A stretch of 64,000 nt of DNA from Ascaris suum (GCA_013433145.1 CM024187.1:930001-994000); one strand, 5' to 3'; positions 1-12,768 are shown, counted from the stretch's first letter. The notes: a model not told the origin generated them from the sequence alone. Numbers and translations are program-made.

Positions 1-1219
1 TGGTGCACGTGCTTTTAGCCCCTTCCACAAAGGATGTTACGAAGAGGGAGATGGGGGGGGGGGGGACAAAACCTTATAATGGTTTTTAGGGTATGTTGGC
101 AAATTAATTGATTTATGGCTCGTTGAGACGTTGCTTTATAACGGTTTATTTCACACCACTTACTTTCCTTATAAAATATGGCACGAGAGGATGTATTGCT
201 TCAGATTTATAATGCGACCTTATAGGTATGATGGAGTACCTTAAGCATAGCATACACACCACTGTCTCAACCTCTTTCGAGCACACTATACTTGACGTTT
301 CCACACACTGAGTCATATAAGTGTATCACAAGTGTTAAATTTGCAGTTGTGATCATCCAGTAATTTCCGTCGATTTTTGTGAGTATGTGCGCTAAAATAT
401 GGACAAGATTATGAAGAAATTGTTTATAAAGTGGGACGTTTTTCGATGTAATGTGTTAAATCGATGAATACGATATAATTTCCAGTGGAAACGTGTTTGT
501 TGACGATAATGGTTCAGTGTGAACACTTAGCCCAAAGGCAAGGGTAAATGATGGGAATTTCTGGACTTTTTTCTTTGGAATAATCGTTTCCTTCCAACGA
601 TGTCTCACTGGAAACGCTTGCAGGCTTTTCGTGAACTTTATAAATTGATTGTTATTGCAGTATATAATTTGTAGTTTGAAACGACTATCAGATTCCGGCT
701 TTTGAAAGGTGTTTCTGGGTTTGGATGTCCTCTGAAGGTTCTTGAGGTCGCCCATTTTCACTCCCTTTGGACCCCGTTATTGGTCAGTTTTCCTGCAATA
801 CCATCATCCCTGGTAATGCGCAGGGCCATTACTTTTGGGTAGTACAGCTGTTGGCACTTCTGCAGGCCGCTTTAGTCGATTGCCAACCCTTCAATTGTTT
901 ATTCTGCTGAGGATGTGGCAGCCCGACCGTGATGTTCTCATATTCCTTACCAAATTTTTTGTTGAACATTTCCTCTCGCGTTTTCTTTGGTCTAGGCTGG
1001 TTCTGGCTGCAGTCGTGGTCGAGACCGGACTTAACCTGTGGTCATATGAAAGAGGATTAAACCAGGTCCGATTCGGGGTGGGTAAAAGGCGGTCGTCTGA
1101 TCGGTCGGGAGTGGGCTATAATCGGTTTCCATAAGGTCATGGGTTAGACATTTTCGCGACCAGGAGCGTATTAAGCCGTGGCCTGAATCTCATTTCATGA
1201 TATGCAACCTCTAAATTAA
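1..1219. other. Upstream region, no gene recognised
   Basis: This stretch precedes the TIM17 gene. It contains a 13-base G tract at 53-65 and short chance reading frames without recognisable motifs. It may hold the promoter of TIM17 or the tail of an upstream gene, but no TATA-like or other regulatory site could be defended. Confidence 0.4.
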
Positions 1220-1233
1220 TTTTTTTCTTACAG
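1220..1233 (+). promoter_or_regulatory. Probable spliced-leader trans-splice acceptor of TIM17
   Basis: A pyrimidine-rich run ending in CTTACAG lies 22 bases upstream of the TIM17 ATG at 1256. The short leader and the absence of an in-frame upstream exon are typical of nematode trans-splicing. An ordinary cis intron in the 5' untranslated region is the alternative. Confidence 0.5.
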
Positions 1234-1255
1234 ACGACGCACCCCTTGGGCCAAA

Positions 1256-1281
1256 ATGGAGGAATACAGCCGCGAGCCTTG
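1256..1281 (+). CDS. timm17: TIM17 exon 1
   Basis: Starts at the ATG at 1256 and encodes MEEYSREP plus two bases of a Cys codon. The donor GTATGT follows. The MEEY.REPCP start is a family hallmark, which fixes the initiation codon. Confidence 0.85.
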
Positions 1282-4200
1282 GTATGTGTTTGATTTGATC
1301 GTTTTTTTTTTTTAAACAAGGCAGCCACAGTACGCAGTTAGTCTTTTTGTGGCAGTTGCTTTATGCAATATGCTAATATATCTCATCATTTTTCCTTTGT
1401 TCGTTCGGTGGAATATCCTTTTTCCTCCTCTCACCTTTTCCTTATCCTGAAGTGCTCTACTTAGAAATCACCCAAGAAATGCGCCTACGCTTGGCTGTTT
1501 GGCTTGTCCCCCCCCCCCCCCCCCCCCTCATCTAACAGTTTGCGATAGAATTTTTTAAAGCCCACTGGCACGCTTATTTGCTAGTTCAGTTAAGCGTCAA
1601 AATCTTTTATTAGTCATAGCTTTTATTATAAACCGGTCGGGAAAGAAATTTTTTTCGGAAGCAATCTCCCCTTGCGTCGGTGGGAAAGATCATTAGGTCA
1701 AGGTGTTTCCCTGTAGCGGCGCACTGTCGCCGTGAGACGACTGCGATACATAACAAAATTGGAAATGTTGGCTTCAGGGACACCCATTGCTCTTTTTAGA
1801 CCTGTTGCTTCTAGCATTAGCCGTCATTTCATCCAAGCCTAAAGCAGTTCAAAATTTGCACTTTGCGGTGCCAGAAGGAAGGAAGGGACCTTGTACTCGA
1901 AGGTTTATGGCACGTTACTCGACTGAGTGGGGAGGAAAATATTACTATTGTTTGCTTTTTAAACTGTTGCCACTTACTGAGTTTGCACGCTTCTAGAAAC
2001 CCGAATGCACTCGTGCACAACCCGGGATAGAAAAATGGTGATTTGTGCTGGCTTCATTCATAGGAGATAGGTGAATAGGTGCAGCAGTTTCAATGCAACG
2101 TATGCTAATTTCGAAATAGACCTTTCTCCAGAATCGGTTCTATGCAAGTGATGTTTTTTCTCAGTGGCATCAATGGCCTTATTTGAAGCATAAATATCTA
2201 TCTCTTCCGATGCGTCATAATTTTTTGGTTTATTTCAATTTATCTCATTAAACACGTTCCGCCTTGAAGTTCTGCATTTTATAGTCACCTTATTTGCATT
2301 TTATCAACGTAACAAGCTCGCGTGTTGCTAGTAGTGCACGACAAAGAGAGTGAATTGAGGCAGCACCACCATCTGCGTCTAGATTAGAAGATACATCTTG
2401 CAGGAAGCTGCGAACCATGGGAACAAAGGGGATAACAGAGGGGGAGAGCAAATTGGTGTGATTAGCATATACTATTGCTTTTGCCTAATGCTTTGTCAAA
2501 AGTCATTTATCGAAAATCAGCACCACCAAAAGCATCAGACAGAAATTAAGGGAGAGAAAGCAAGCGGTGGGGGGGGGGGGGGAGGGGGGGGGGGGGGGAT
2601 GGGAGAGAATCCATAGCTATTCCATGCATTCTGCAGTCGACGCTTAACTTTTACTATATTGATCGATATCTGGAAGGCGTAAGTCCCAGACGGCAAAAAA
2701 AAAGATTGTAAAGCTGGATTTTTTTTGGCACGGCTGAGCTTACATATACCTCAATGAGTTTACAAGGTAGGCTTATCGTCGTAAATTATGAAACTTGGTT
2801 GTGACCTCAGCTGATTAATGGGTAGAGGAAGAAGGTTTGATTATCACCGAACGAATAGTTCGTGGACTCGGATTTTTTTTCTTTCATTCCCTGTCTCCTT
2901 CGCAGCATTATTTTGCGCATTCAGCGTTCTGGGATGGTAGCATGGTTTGCTGCCCACGCCTTAAGAGGAGCGAGTCGTCTGTGTTTGTATGAATTCTGAT
3001 TGGAGGGATTTTCCACTAAAAGAAGTTTTTTGCGGTTTAGATGCGTCTTAGAATTATGTGTGCACAGCGAACAAATATATACGGCTCCACTAGAGCTGCC
3101 TTTAGACCCCTCATCATTTTCGCTAGTTACAGTTAGCTCGACTTCCATTCAGTTTCCTCCCTGTAGACTAGCTCTATCGTACAGGTGGGTGTTAGTTTTG
3201 ATGTTGTGTCGTCCATTCGGTTTAACGAAGCATTTTTTTTTTTGCAGTCCGTATAGGATTGGTGACGATATTGGTAGTGCATATGCAATGGGTCTCGTCG
3301 GTGGCTCTATATTCCACTCATTCAAACGGCTTTAGGAATGCAGCTACAGGGCAGAAAATCCGTGGAATGCTGCGCGAGGTAAGTCTAGGATATTTTAGTT
3401 CGGGAATGAATGAAAACGTCGTAGAATCATGCTTGCATTTTTCAGCCTGTAAGCAGGTTATAACGCCATAAAAAGGGCGTTGGTCTGGTAGAGCTGTTTT
3501 TGAGAGGCACAGATCGCTGTCTGATGGAGAAATTTGCATAGTTCTTGCTTCTGTTTAGTAAACAAACGACTTCCGATATAACAGCACAGCGGATGTTGCA
3601 AACGTTAGTGAGGAATGAAGGCAAACTTTTTATACAAACAATGCTTGCTCATCTTTCAAAGTTGCTAGGACGATACGAACGTCGTCAGAATGTTGGTTCA
3701 CAGATTCCAAAAAATCACCTTCGAAAAATCCGTAATTTTTAAAATCGAAGAGGGGGAGGGTTGCATTCGTAAAATCGATCCTTTGATTGAGCATATCAGA
3801 GTGCTTTGTTCATAAGTGACTTCGCTTCGATCAAAGGAGAGCAGAAGAGAAGATTAAATTTTCCGATGTAGCCCATATGTTTTTGGGTCGTAATAGGTTT
3901 GGCGGCGATCTGCTTAGGTTGGAGATTAGGTATCTTATGTTATCAAAGAGCCGTGCAGGACCGAGCGTAACCAAAAATTGAAGGAAAAACCAAAAATTTT
4001 CTTGAAAATTAAACTAAATTTGTTATTGTCTTCCTAGAGAAATGTTTTTGCCCATATATGACAAGGGCTATTCAAAGATGACGTTTAAGATTTCCATAAG
4101 CCAGGTTTTATGTTATGTTTGAAAGCATATTCATGGATTGGAATACTTACATCAATGCTGTTTTTTTCAACTGCTTGAAGTTTATTTTCAACTAATCCAG

Positions 4201-7200
4201 ACGCCTTAGATTCCGTTGCTATGTGAGAGAATTTAGTAAAGGCTGCCTGCAGGTGCGAATGAGAGGTCCGCTGACAGGTGTACAGTTTGCCGCTTGGGGG
4301 TGGCATGTTTAGCACTATCGACTGCACAATGGTTGCACTCAGGAAGAAGGTTGGTGTGATATTTTTATGTTGTAGAATATATCTATGTGTTGTAGATGGA
4401 ATAGTGAATAGTTGGCAGAGTGAGTGCTATAGGTTAAAAGGCGTGAGTTATTTGTATGAGTGAGTGTCCAAAGACACCTCTTCATTTAGTACCTCAGAAA
4501 TACAGACGCATACCTTGATATGCAGTACTATTATATATTAAAGAAAGTGTCATAGTCCAGGCCCTTCCCTGAAGGAGCGATGGGGGTACGCACTCTCTAA
4601 ACGCCAAGCCGTGGGGAACTTACGAGTTCACCTCAGCCCGGCGAACGGTTCAGCTAGTCGAACAAAACTGGACGTGAAGAGCAGTCTTACACTTTGCCGA
4701 ATAACCTCGATAACACCTGTGATTTCTAATGCATATTGGACTATTTCATCAACAGTCTTCATTCGAAAGTTGTATCAAAGCAGAGGTCGAGGTGCAAGAA
4801 ATTTGCATACTGACTTCTTAGAAGCAGTCAGTTTTGGATGTAAGACTCAGCTGTGTGGAGTGCTGCGACATTCTATCAGCAGATATTTCTTTCTATTTTG
4901 AAAGAAAATTAAAACATGCAATGATTCCATTGAAACGTTCGAAAGTGTTTATATTTTCCTTCCTCTGATGTTTGCTCCCCAAGTTATGGCCCATTTAAAA
5001 GACATTCCCAACCACCCCCCCCCCCACCCCAAACAAGAAATCAGATGTAGGGGCCTGTGTCTATGAGGGTTTTGTACCAGCTATGGTCAGGTGCATAATT
5101 AAAGAAAAATGTTAATTTGTAATGCAAGATCGATTGAACTGTAATTCCGGGCCTTACAATGCTTGAAATAATATCGCAACTATTTTAGGTCATCCTTACT
5201 TAAAGATTAACCCAGTTATCTTGGATTGGATTAGCGTGGGTTTCAATCAAAATAGTTTCGCTGGTATCCAAGAATGACCACTGAAATTTTCGGCTTAATT
5301 TCGTTGGCTTCATTTTATAATATTTTTTTGTTTAGCAGTTTAAAAATACTTCTAAGTACTTCGCATTTGAAGTGTTTTTGGGTAGTGGAGAAAGTTCTTT
5401 ACCTAGACACTGGTTGTTTTAAGGAAAACACGAAAGCCGCTGAAAGTTTTTCTTCGATTTTTGTTAAAGTCGTAAGACTTACGTTGAAACACTCAAGTAT
5501 GCTTTTGTTTTTCCCCGCATGAAATTCGATTCGCGAGTTATGATGGTTTCAAGTTCTCCGTCGACCACATATTTTAGTAAATTGGTAGTAGGAGTGGGCG
5601 GATGGGGGATGGGCGAGAGAGAGAGATGATCTGCACGGAAACGTCAGATGTTGTACATCAGCGTAGAAGTTTATCTGAAATTGAGAAGGAGAGGGGAATG
5701 GTTTGTAAATGTTTTGTACTCATCTACGAGGTCGGTGTGGCTAAGGAACTAATATCCAGCCTTTTCTAGGTCGTTTTCCAAAGAAACTGAGTGCCATGCA
5801 TTTAGAATCGGATGATCATCTGAAAAGGTCTATTTTGTTTTTTGCCTGATTTTTGCTGAAGGAATTTGGCCAAAGAAGTTTAACGAGTAATATGGGGACT
5901 GTGTCAGTTTTGAAGATAGAGCTTATTAGTTTTAACACCTTTGCTGCTGTCATAAAAAAGTTGATAATAAGAAAGAATTTGATGAGTTCTTGTCCGCTAG
6001 TGAGTTCTTTATGCTGGCTATCTGAGTGCAGTTTATGAATAACTGGTAATCAAGCATGGTCGAGCAATCGTTGCAATCGGATGATATTCGTAAAGAGTAT
6101 GGCATATGATGCTAATTTTATGACACTAAAGCACGTAATCGTTTATTGAAAGGAATGAGCTGTGATAAGTTTGGCTGAAAGGTTTCAATCGTTGTTTCAC
6201 TCGGCTCCTGTGGTTCTTTGTGCCTTCACTCTATAAATTTATTCCTCTTTTTTTACTTATTTATTTTCTTGTTTTCAGGAAGATCCCATAAATTCGATCG
6301 TTTCTGGAGTCTAACGGGTGCCCTATTAGCGGTCCGGTCGGCCCAAAGGTGGGCTGTATTTTTCTCAAATTATTGTTTCTCCATGCAAAGAATCTTATTC
6401 ACTTCCGTTCAATGGTTAAAGCTGGTAATGGAAGGTGTTTCTTGCAGATTTCAAGCGACCTTTCTTGTTGCTGTGCATTTAACGCTCAAATCACAGAGGC
6501 AAACTGTTTTGCATAGTTTTGGTTTTCAAGCTCGGCTACCACCCATTTCTCAGTTCGCGGAGGTGACGGGTAGGGAACGTTTTCTCGTAGAAGATGGGAA
6601 ATGTGAAATGGTAAGTAGAGAGTCGGTTTGAAGTATCGTTGAAATGTATGCAGTATCGGGCGAAAATTTGGACAGGGACTGGGAGAGGAGTGAAGCCGGA
6701 AACATTTCGTGAGGATGCTGTTGAACTACGTGGTGAAGATTGCACCAAACTTTTGAAGTCATGGTGTCGTTGCAAGATTTTGGAGGTCGGAAATGCGCGG
6801 ATATGTGTGCCTGGAATTGAACAGTGCTTTCATGTGAAGCTGTCGCCGTAGTATCGTATTTAACCAGTGTCATCCGAAGCTTACATGGTGTCATTTCGTT
6901 GTTCTTGAAATTGAACAGTTTTTTTTTTCTTTTTTTTGTCGATTAAGTTCAACGTATAGTGTAAAAATTTGGCACATTGCAGTTAATGCAATGCTAATAA
7001 TGGCATAGAATTGAGTCGAATTGGCCGTCGATTTCGGCTGCAACATGGGGACTGTGGGGATCCGGGGAAGGCTCTGATCCATGATACCCAATGCTCGGCG
7101 GCATCTGAATTTCCCAAGGGCTCTAATCCTATCATTCTTGAATGATACACTGCTATCCTTAACAATCGGTATATGGTTGCATATGTGCATGTTATGTCGC

Positions 7201-8469
7201 CTTATACGAATCAGTCTTGAATAGAAGCTTTTTGAACATGAGTCCCTCTTGCTGCTTAAATATGTTTATGTCTGCTTTTGAGTAGACCTTCGCATAGAAG
7301 CCATCAGCTGGTTTCCATGCATTGCGTAATCGTTTTGGCGGAAGCAAATTGCACCTGGAGCTTGGTGTCGTTTTAGTTCTCGACTATGTTAGAATGGGAG
7401 ACTCAGTATGCAAATTGTTTCTCATTGCTAGGGATTAGCAGATACTGCTTGGCATAGCCTCTATAGCTTATGTGCATCCTTTAATGTATCTGCCCCATCT
7501 ATGTTCTTGATTAGCCAAAGTCTTTTTTATAACGAGCATAGAGACAGTTGATGTTGATAATGCCTCCCCACAGCTATATCCTTCGATATGTGGAGGGTTT
7601 CCGCGCAGAGAGCAGTAAGAAAGAACGAAAATTTTGTAGGAAATTGAAGTTGTAATCGATGCAGGAGATCGCCTAAAAATATGCATTCAAAATTCCACGA
7701 AAGATTGGTGACAGGCGCTGCAGGAAGTAGGTTGCACGAGACATTTGCTATGAGGACAATCGATGCAGTTACATTTGCCTTATTTAGAATGTCCCTTTGG
7801 ATGAGGCCTACATTAAACGGTGATTGGAATATTTTAAATGAGATCTTTGAAAGCTGTCTTAATCATTATGATAATAGCATAGCAGTTGTTGCGGGAACTG
7901 CGCGCAAGCAGCCCGATACGTACTGCAACTCAGGCTAGCTGTGCCGGTACTCGAATAGCATTATGGAGCCACATCCCCACATTTTTTGTCTTGATGTACT
8001 CGGCGCAAACCGGAGTTGTTCTGTACAGTTTGCGTGAAAGTTCCAAAACAATATGCGAAGCGGTATGCAGCTTTTTCCTACTCTCTTCTTTACCTAAGTT
8101 TAAAATTTATGACCAGCTCAGCCCATCTCACGGAGATCTAATATTCCATAAGCCAGATGGCCCAGCAGGTGAACGTTGTAAACATTCAAGGTAATGGTTG
8201 GCTCGGCCGTTCTCGGTGCAGTTATATTGGCAATGATCGAAGGTGTTGGCCTCATAACTGCAAGGTGGATGGGTACTATGCTCGACCCGACGGCGCCTCC
8301 CCCTGAACTTGAGGATCCATCGAGCCTTCCCACGAAGCCGAGCAAGAACGCGACGACCACTAGCAGCAACATTACGAGTGGTGTCGAACCATCGCCTAAC
8401 GTTGCACCCATTCGGCATTCCAGCAATGAATATCTGAATAGACTCTGTTGCGTTCCTTTGGGCAAGTAA
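1256..8469 (+). CDS. timm17: TIM17, mitochondrial inner-membrane translocase subunit (frame broken)
   Basis: This gene encodes a homologue of TIM17, the four-helix subunit of the TIM23 complex that moves presequence proteins across the mitochondrial inner membrane. Five exons join at 1256-1281, 3248-3378, 4253-4349, 6279-6348 and 8191-8469. Family signatures are clear: an N-terminus MEEYSREPCPYRIGDD, a glycine-rich helix GSAYAMGLVGGSIF, the block WGGMFSTIDCTMVALRKK, EDPINSIVSG, and the last helix VMVGSAVLGAVILAMIEGVG. The predicted length of 190-200 residues is slightly above the usual 170-180 because of a Ser/Thr/Asn-rich tail. The frame is interrupted by four one-base indels near 3324-3326, 4296-4300, 6306-6310 and 6339-6342. 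Conservation outside them is high, so either the assembly has homopolymer errors here or this copy is a young pseudogene. It converges on the PRAF3 gene. Confidence 0.85.
1508..1527. repeat. 20-base poly-C tract
   Basis: An uninterrupted run of 20 C in TIM17 intron 1. It reads as poly-G on the minus strand and could form a quadruplex. Confidence 0.95.
2569..2598. repeat. Interrupted 29-G tract
   Basis: Fourteen G, one A, then fifteen G, in TIM17 intron 1. It is the longest G-rich run in the window. Confidence 0.95.
3248..3378 (+). CDS. timm17: TIM17 exon 2 (one-base insertion)
   Basis: The acceptor TTTTTTTGCAG precedes it and GTAAGT follows. It encodes CPYRIGDDIGSAYAMGLV and then GGSIFHSF. 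The frame hits TAG at 3333-3335, whereas the next frame continues with GFRNAATGQKIRGMLRE, exactly as expected of the family. Deleting one A from the AAA at 3324-3326 would restore the frame. Confidence 0.85.
4253..4349 (+). CDS. timm17: TIM17 exon 3 (one-base insertion)
   Basis: The acceptor CTGCAG precedes it and the donor GTTGGT follows. It encodes VRMRGPLTGVQFAAWG, then in the shifted frame GMFSTIDCTMVALRKK. The exon is 97 nt where 96 (32 codons) are expected. The five-G run at 4296-4300 should be four G. Confidence 0.85.
5015..5030. repeat. Poly-C tract in TIM17 intron 3
   Basis: Eleven C, one A and four C. It is shorter than its neighbours but belongs to the same cluster of G/C tracts. 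Confidence 0.85.
6279..6348 (+). CDS. timm17: TIM17 exon 4 (two one-base deletions)
   Basis: The acceptor GTTTTCAG precedes it. Three successive frames are needed to read EDPINSIVSG, LTGALLAVRS and GPK. The exon is 70 nt, against 72 for the 24 expected codons. The missing bases fit a lost G near 6309 and a lost G near 6340. Confidence 0.8.
8191..8469 (+). CDS. timm17: TIM17 exon 5, C-terminus
   Basis: Begins at an unusual acceptor (ATTCAAG) and encodes VMVGSAVLGAVILAMIEGVG, then ITARWMGTMLDPTAPPPELE and a Ser/Thr/Asn-rich tail, ending at the TAA at 8467-8469. In the next frame the last stretch reads HPFGIPAMNI and stops at 8435-8437. That resembles the PFGIP tail I recall from nematode TIM17, so a fifth indel in the tail is possible. 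The exact C-terminus is therefore uncertain. Confidence 0.8.
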   Translation, partial: VMVGSAVLGAVILAMIEGVGLITARWMGTMLDPTAPPPELEDPSSLPTKPSKNATTTSSNITSGVEPSPNVAPIRHSSNEYLNRLCCVPLGK

Positions 8470-11400
8470 ATTTGCCAGTGCATTTTGGGGGCGGAAGCAG
8501 AGGATAAAGTATTAGTGATCGTGAGTTTAATCACGAAACCTGGATTTGTGGTCACACTGTAGAATTTCCCCGGCTTCCGGGAGGTTCTTCGGAGGAGGTT
8601 AAGCTTCCGGCGGTGGATTTTTTCCCTTTCAACTGTTTGAGGCTAGCGATCCTGTTAAAGTTTTGAAGTGGTTGCATTTTATAGGGGCCATACTCTTGAG
8701 ATTTTTCAAAGTACACGTCTGTGCAGAGTAGTTTCCCGAGAGGACAAAGGGGGGGGGGGGGGAGTTGTGTTTCGAGAGTTGTACTGCTCAGTGAGAGTGG
8801 GTTTCGAAAGAGAGGAGTTGTTCATGAACGAGGATTTTCCAAGAAGATAAGCTCTTCAAGGAACGGCCTCTTTTCTCAAAACGTTCCTAGCTTTTCAGTA
8901 AGATACTTTTCCCACTTGGATTAAAATTGTTCGTCAGCAGCGATCTTTCAGATGACTAAATTATTGCAGGAAGTTGTTTCCGGGGGTCGAACTATCCAGT
9001 TACTGTGATTTCCCAGGAGAAATGTGCCTTGAAGGATGCTTTCCATCGCAGAATTAATTCCGCCGTGACATATTTGAAGTAATTAGAATGTTTGGTCGTG
9101 GTATTTGTTTGGCTACGATTGATTATGCAGTCTGCGCCGCGCTTGTTTTGAAAAATGGAATCTACCTTTCATTCAGCATTGTCAATATTTCAGAGCTGGA
9201 GATCTCGACCATGGCAGAGTTTGATGGCCTGAGGGCTTAGTTCTTTTTTGTTCTGTTTGTGCTCATTTTGGAAGTTCATCTTCTGATGAGTGTCTCATCT
9301 TCGATAGCACACTGTCGGCTGATACGATTTGTTCCGTGCGATGATCGTATATTTGGCAACTTTCGATAGCTTTTGGGTAGAGCGATCCGTTGTGAAAACG
9401 TACTCCCGAGAGTACGTCTCAGTATATCCGTGTGGTTGATTACTAAATTCAACTGTTTCAAATAGGAGGTGGACTGCATCTCTTCACTCGTTCTCTCTTG
9501 TGCAACTGTGGCATAGCTGTGTTGCTTTAAGTTTCATCCTTACTTCATTAAAAGGTTACTACCTTGTTTTGACACTGAAGATTTTTAATACTGCTGTTGT
9601 TTAAAGTTGTTTAGTTAGTCAAGTATGTCTCATTTAGGAGTGATGGCCGAAACTACATCTGTGTTATTCTTGTCGGTTTCGTGTCCTCGCGGTTAATTTG
9701 TTTTCACGGAATAAGTTTTCAGGTAATACGCACTACCCTTCACTGATTTTTTTGCTTTTAAAGCAGATTAGCGTTATAGTTATCTCCCTGTTAAGCGACT
9801 GCTTCCAGCGAGTACACTTTCGGTGAGTGCTACCTTCATACTGAAATGTTTGACATAGTGTGTTTCAAAAATAAAGTTTGAAATGATCTGTGCAGTTCAA
9901 CGTGTTGTTCCGAGTATTAAGAGTTGTTTACTCTCGTTGTTACGTGATTGGAGCCATTTTCGTTGGTGTCAATTCGCTATTGCGTTCTCCTAAGTACTTT
10001 AAACGCGACAGTGGGAAAAATGTGACGTGACCTCTCTGTACCTGTGCCAACATCAGAAGCTGGTTATAACAGAATGAAACCGTTCTGATTGGATCGTTCG
10101 TCGAGACGTGAGTAGCATCTATCCAGCCTCAACCTACACCCTCCAGTGATTTCGGCTGTTGAAGCAACCATTCATCTGGAGCTCCGGATCGTGGTGCTTT
10201 CCAAGAACTTTGGTAGTTAGTCGTTTTTTCCTCGCCGTAGCCACGGAGGTTAGTTTTTAATTCTGGGGTAATTATGAGACCGCGGCAGATTTTCTAACTG
10301 TTGCCACGGAAGCTGACAGCCGGATTATTTAGGTGGCAAGTTGGCTGGTTTCATATTACATTTATCTTCTACTCTGTAATATCCCAGGAACAGCGGAAAT
10401 ATTGTTATATTATTCACTCACAAGACAGTTACAGTGTTTATTAGCAGTCTTCGGTGGCGCCGAATCGACGAGACAGGAATAATATGGCCCCAGCCATCCT
10501 CAAAATAAAACACGAACACGAGTGAATTAATTGCACCTCGCTGATCTTTAAGACACCTGACCAGCAGGTCATTACATTCATAGAGGACACACCTGCAGAC
10601 TGCGTCTATTAGTGTCATGGTACAAGATCTCCTGAGTTTAATCGTTTCGACGCACTTTATGGAGGTCGTTTCAGTGAAAGCCGGTGAACTTCAAAGCCTC
10701 CTTAGACGCCACCGGAGCACGTCCACATACTTAGGGATCACTAAAGAACCGCATAAAACTCAAGCACAGAGGATGAAGTGCATTCGTAAATGAAAGAGCC
10801 AGTACGATAGCAATGGCGAGGGAACACAGTATGAGACAAACCTTTGCATAGGATAAGGTGAACTTGAGGTCGATTAGGGCGTGGCGGATGGATCAGTTCG
10901 GTTGTCGAAGTTCAAGCGGTTCCCGTGAAGAGAGAGGCGACGGTCGAAGTAATTGGTTGATGCGTCTTATTTGAAACGGGAGTAGGAAATTGATGGACAA
11001 TTGACCATCTTTTGAATTAACTTTATCCGTCATTTGCGGCTTATTCCACATCTCATTGTCATCGTGGCTTCGAATCCCTTCATTTCATTTTAAGTTTGCA
11101 AAAGTCTTCGCTTTCTTCTGTATGAGCAAACGCATCCCGCCTGCATGTAGAAACCATATCCATATGATAAAGCTTTACGAATTCTTTTCGAAAGCACATG
11201 TGCTTCGGGTTCTTTCACAGAGATACCAGTTTAGAAGCAGCTTTATGTAGTTCACTGGCGAAACTTCCACCGATGGCTAGAAAGATCTTTAGAAGTTGCG
11301 TAATATGTGCATTCCCCTTCCCCCCTGCTCCATGGTGTGGATATCCAGTTTTGTGTGTAGTTGACTGGTCCTCAGATTTGCCAATCTCAAGTGCCAAAAG

Positions 11401-12721
11401 TTTGTGTCAACGACTGCCGGCAAAAAAAAGGTAAAAATAGAAAACATTGGATGGACGACTACAGCAGGCATTGGCTCGTTACATATTACTTTCCACTAGC
11501 ATTTTCTTAAGAAGCGAGGGACTCAACACTACGGCCTCAGCAAGGTATGCTGAAACTCACTACCTCTGAGATAAAAACATTTATGTACGCTTGACGCTGA
11601 TCTGACAATAGAAAGCACAGAATACTTAACGACTGTCATCGACGATAAAGCAAGCAGAAATGCTATTGAAGCAACTGCAAAACAAGCGAATACTAGTGAA
11701 GAATGGCCGTATGAGAGGCAGAGCTGCGGCAAAACAGAGGAGAAACACAACATTTCTATGGCAAGCTTCCCAGTACAAATTCATGAGCAATACAGGTGAA
11801 CCCTATTGAGGTGCAGACTCGCTCTCTTCCGTTGAATCTTCTTTAGCCAAGATATTCGAGTAGCCTCACATTCGGGTGCAATATGAATCCACAACCTTGA
11901 ATTTCACCCTCAACCAAACACATTTAGATAAATATGGGGGAAATATTCCCATCAAAAGGGTAGAACAGTAAACTAAAGTGTAAGATGCTGGACTTGTTCA
12001 ACCAGATAACCATGGATTAAAACGTATTCACTCAAGAAAGCCGCATCCGTTTCTATGCGGGGGAAGTACCAAAGAAACAGCTTTGTGGAGAGAGAAAAAC
12101 GACGTTTTTAACTCCAAAACATTGACCTCCTCTAACTGGGAGAAAATGAAGCAATAATACAAGGAAGGCGCAATTAGAGCTCAAAATAAGAAACGGCGAA
12201 CATGGACTATTATAATTCCATCTTTTGAGAATCATAAAAATTAAGCTGAAACTGAGAGCTTCGCATTCCACTCTAACATTTAAACACAAGATTACATAGA
12301 GATACATTTTCAAAACAACGGAAAGGAACTTCTTCCACTGGAGTTTTTCTTGAGGCTACCATCTCCGAAGCTCGTTTTAAGTTACAAGCATAGCGGAAAT
12401 AAAGCGATTCAATGAACGCAACCACACCGCATTTACAGGCGTTCATTTATAGCGGAGTCGATACACCGCTATTCCAGTTACTTCTATATGCAGAACAAAC
12501 GAACCTTATATGATCACCTCCATATATAAATCCACGAGAAATATTTTGTTCAAGACATCTCAAGATCTGACCCTCTTTAAAACACCGCCGGAATTAACTG
12601 AACCAGTCAGGGATCGTTTTTTTTTGTGAAAAAGATGCGACAATCGTGGTGAGACAGATAAAAACAACCGTAAACACAACGCCCTGATCGCAGCCAAAGT
12701 GCCAAAGGAAGACAGTGGTGC
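8470..12721. other. Intergenic region between convergent genes
   Basis: This region lies between the 3' ends of TIM17 and PRAF3. It holds a 14-base G tract at 8749-8762 and a perfect 8-bp hairpin (ACGTACTC/GAGTACGT) near 9398-9416. Short open frames, such as a 66-codon one on the minus strand at 10418-10618, show no motif or conserved signature. The 3' untranslated regions of both genes presumably lie here, but no cleavage signal could be assigned with confidence. Confidence 0.4.
8749..8762. repeat. 14-base poly-G tract
   Basis: An uninterrupted G run 280 bases after the TIM17 stop codon. Confidence 0.95.
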
Positions 12722-12768
12722 TTAAAATGCTTTCAGGTCGACACCGATAAGCTCAAGAAAACGTGCCA

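Noticed and set aside
8118..8555. 145-codon minus-strand frame over TIM17 exon 5
   Set aside because: It is a shadow of the conserved TIM17 C-terminal exon on the opposite strand.
9190..9240. Acceptor-like TATTTCAG followed by ATG and a 9-codon frame
   Set aside because: It is too short to support a gene, and no continuation through a donor was found.
11060..11090. tRNA T-loop-like GGCTTCGAATCCC
   Set aside because: There is no matching acceptor stem, D-arm or anticodon arm upstream.
11056..11434. Overlapping short plus-strand frames in the intergenic region
   Set aside because: There are no splice sites, motifs or conserved signature, and both strands are equally open.
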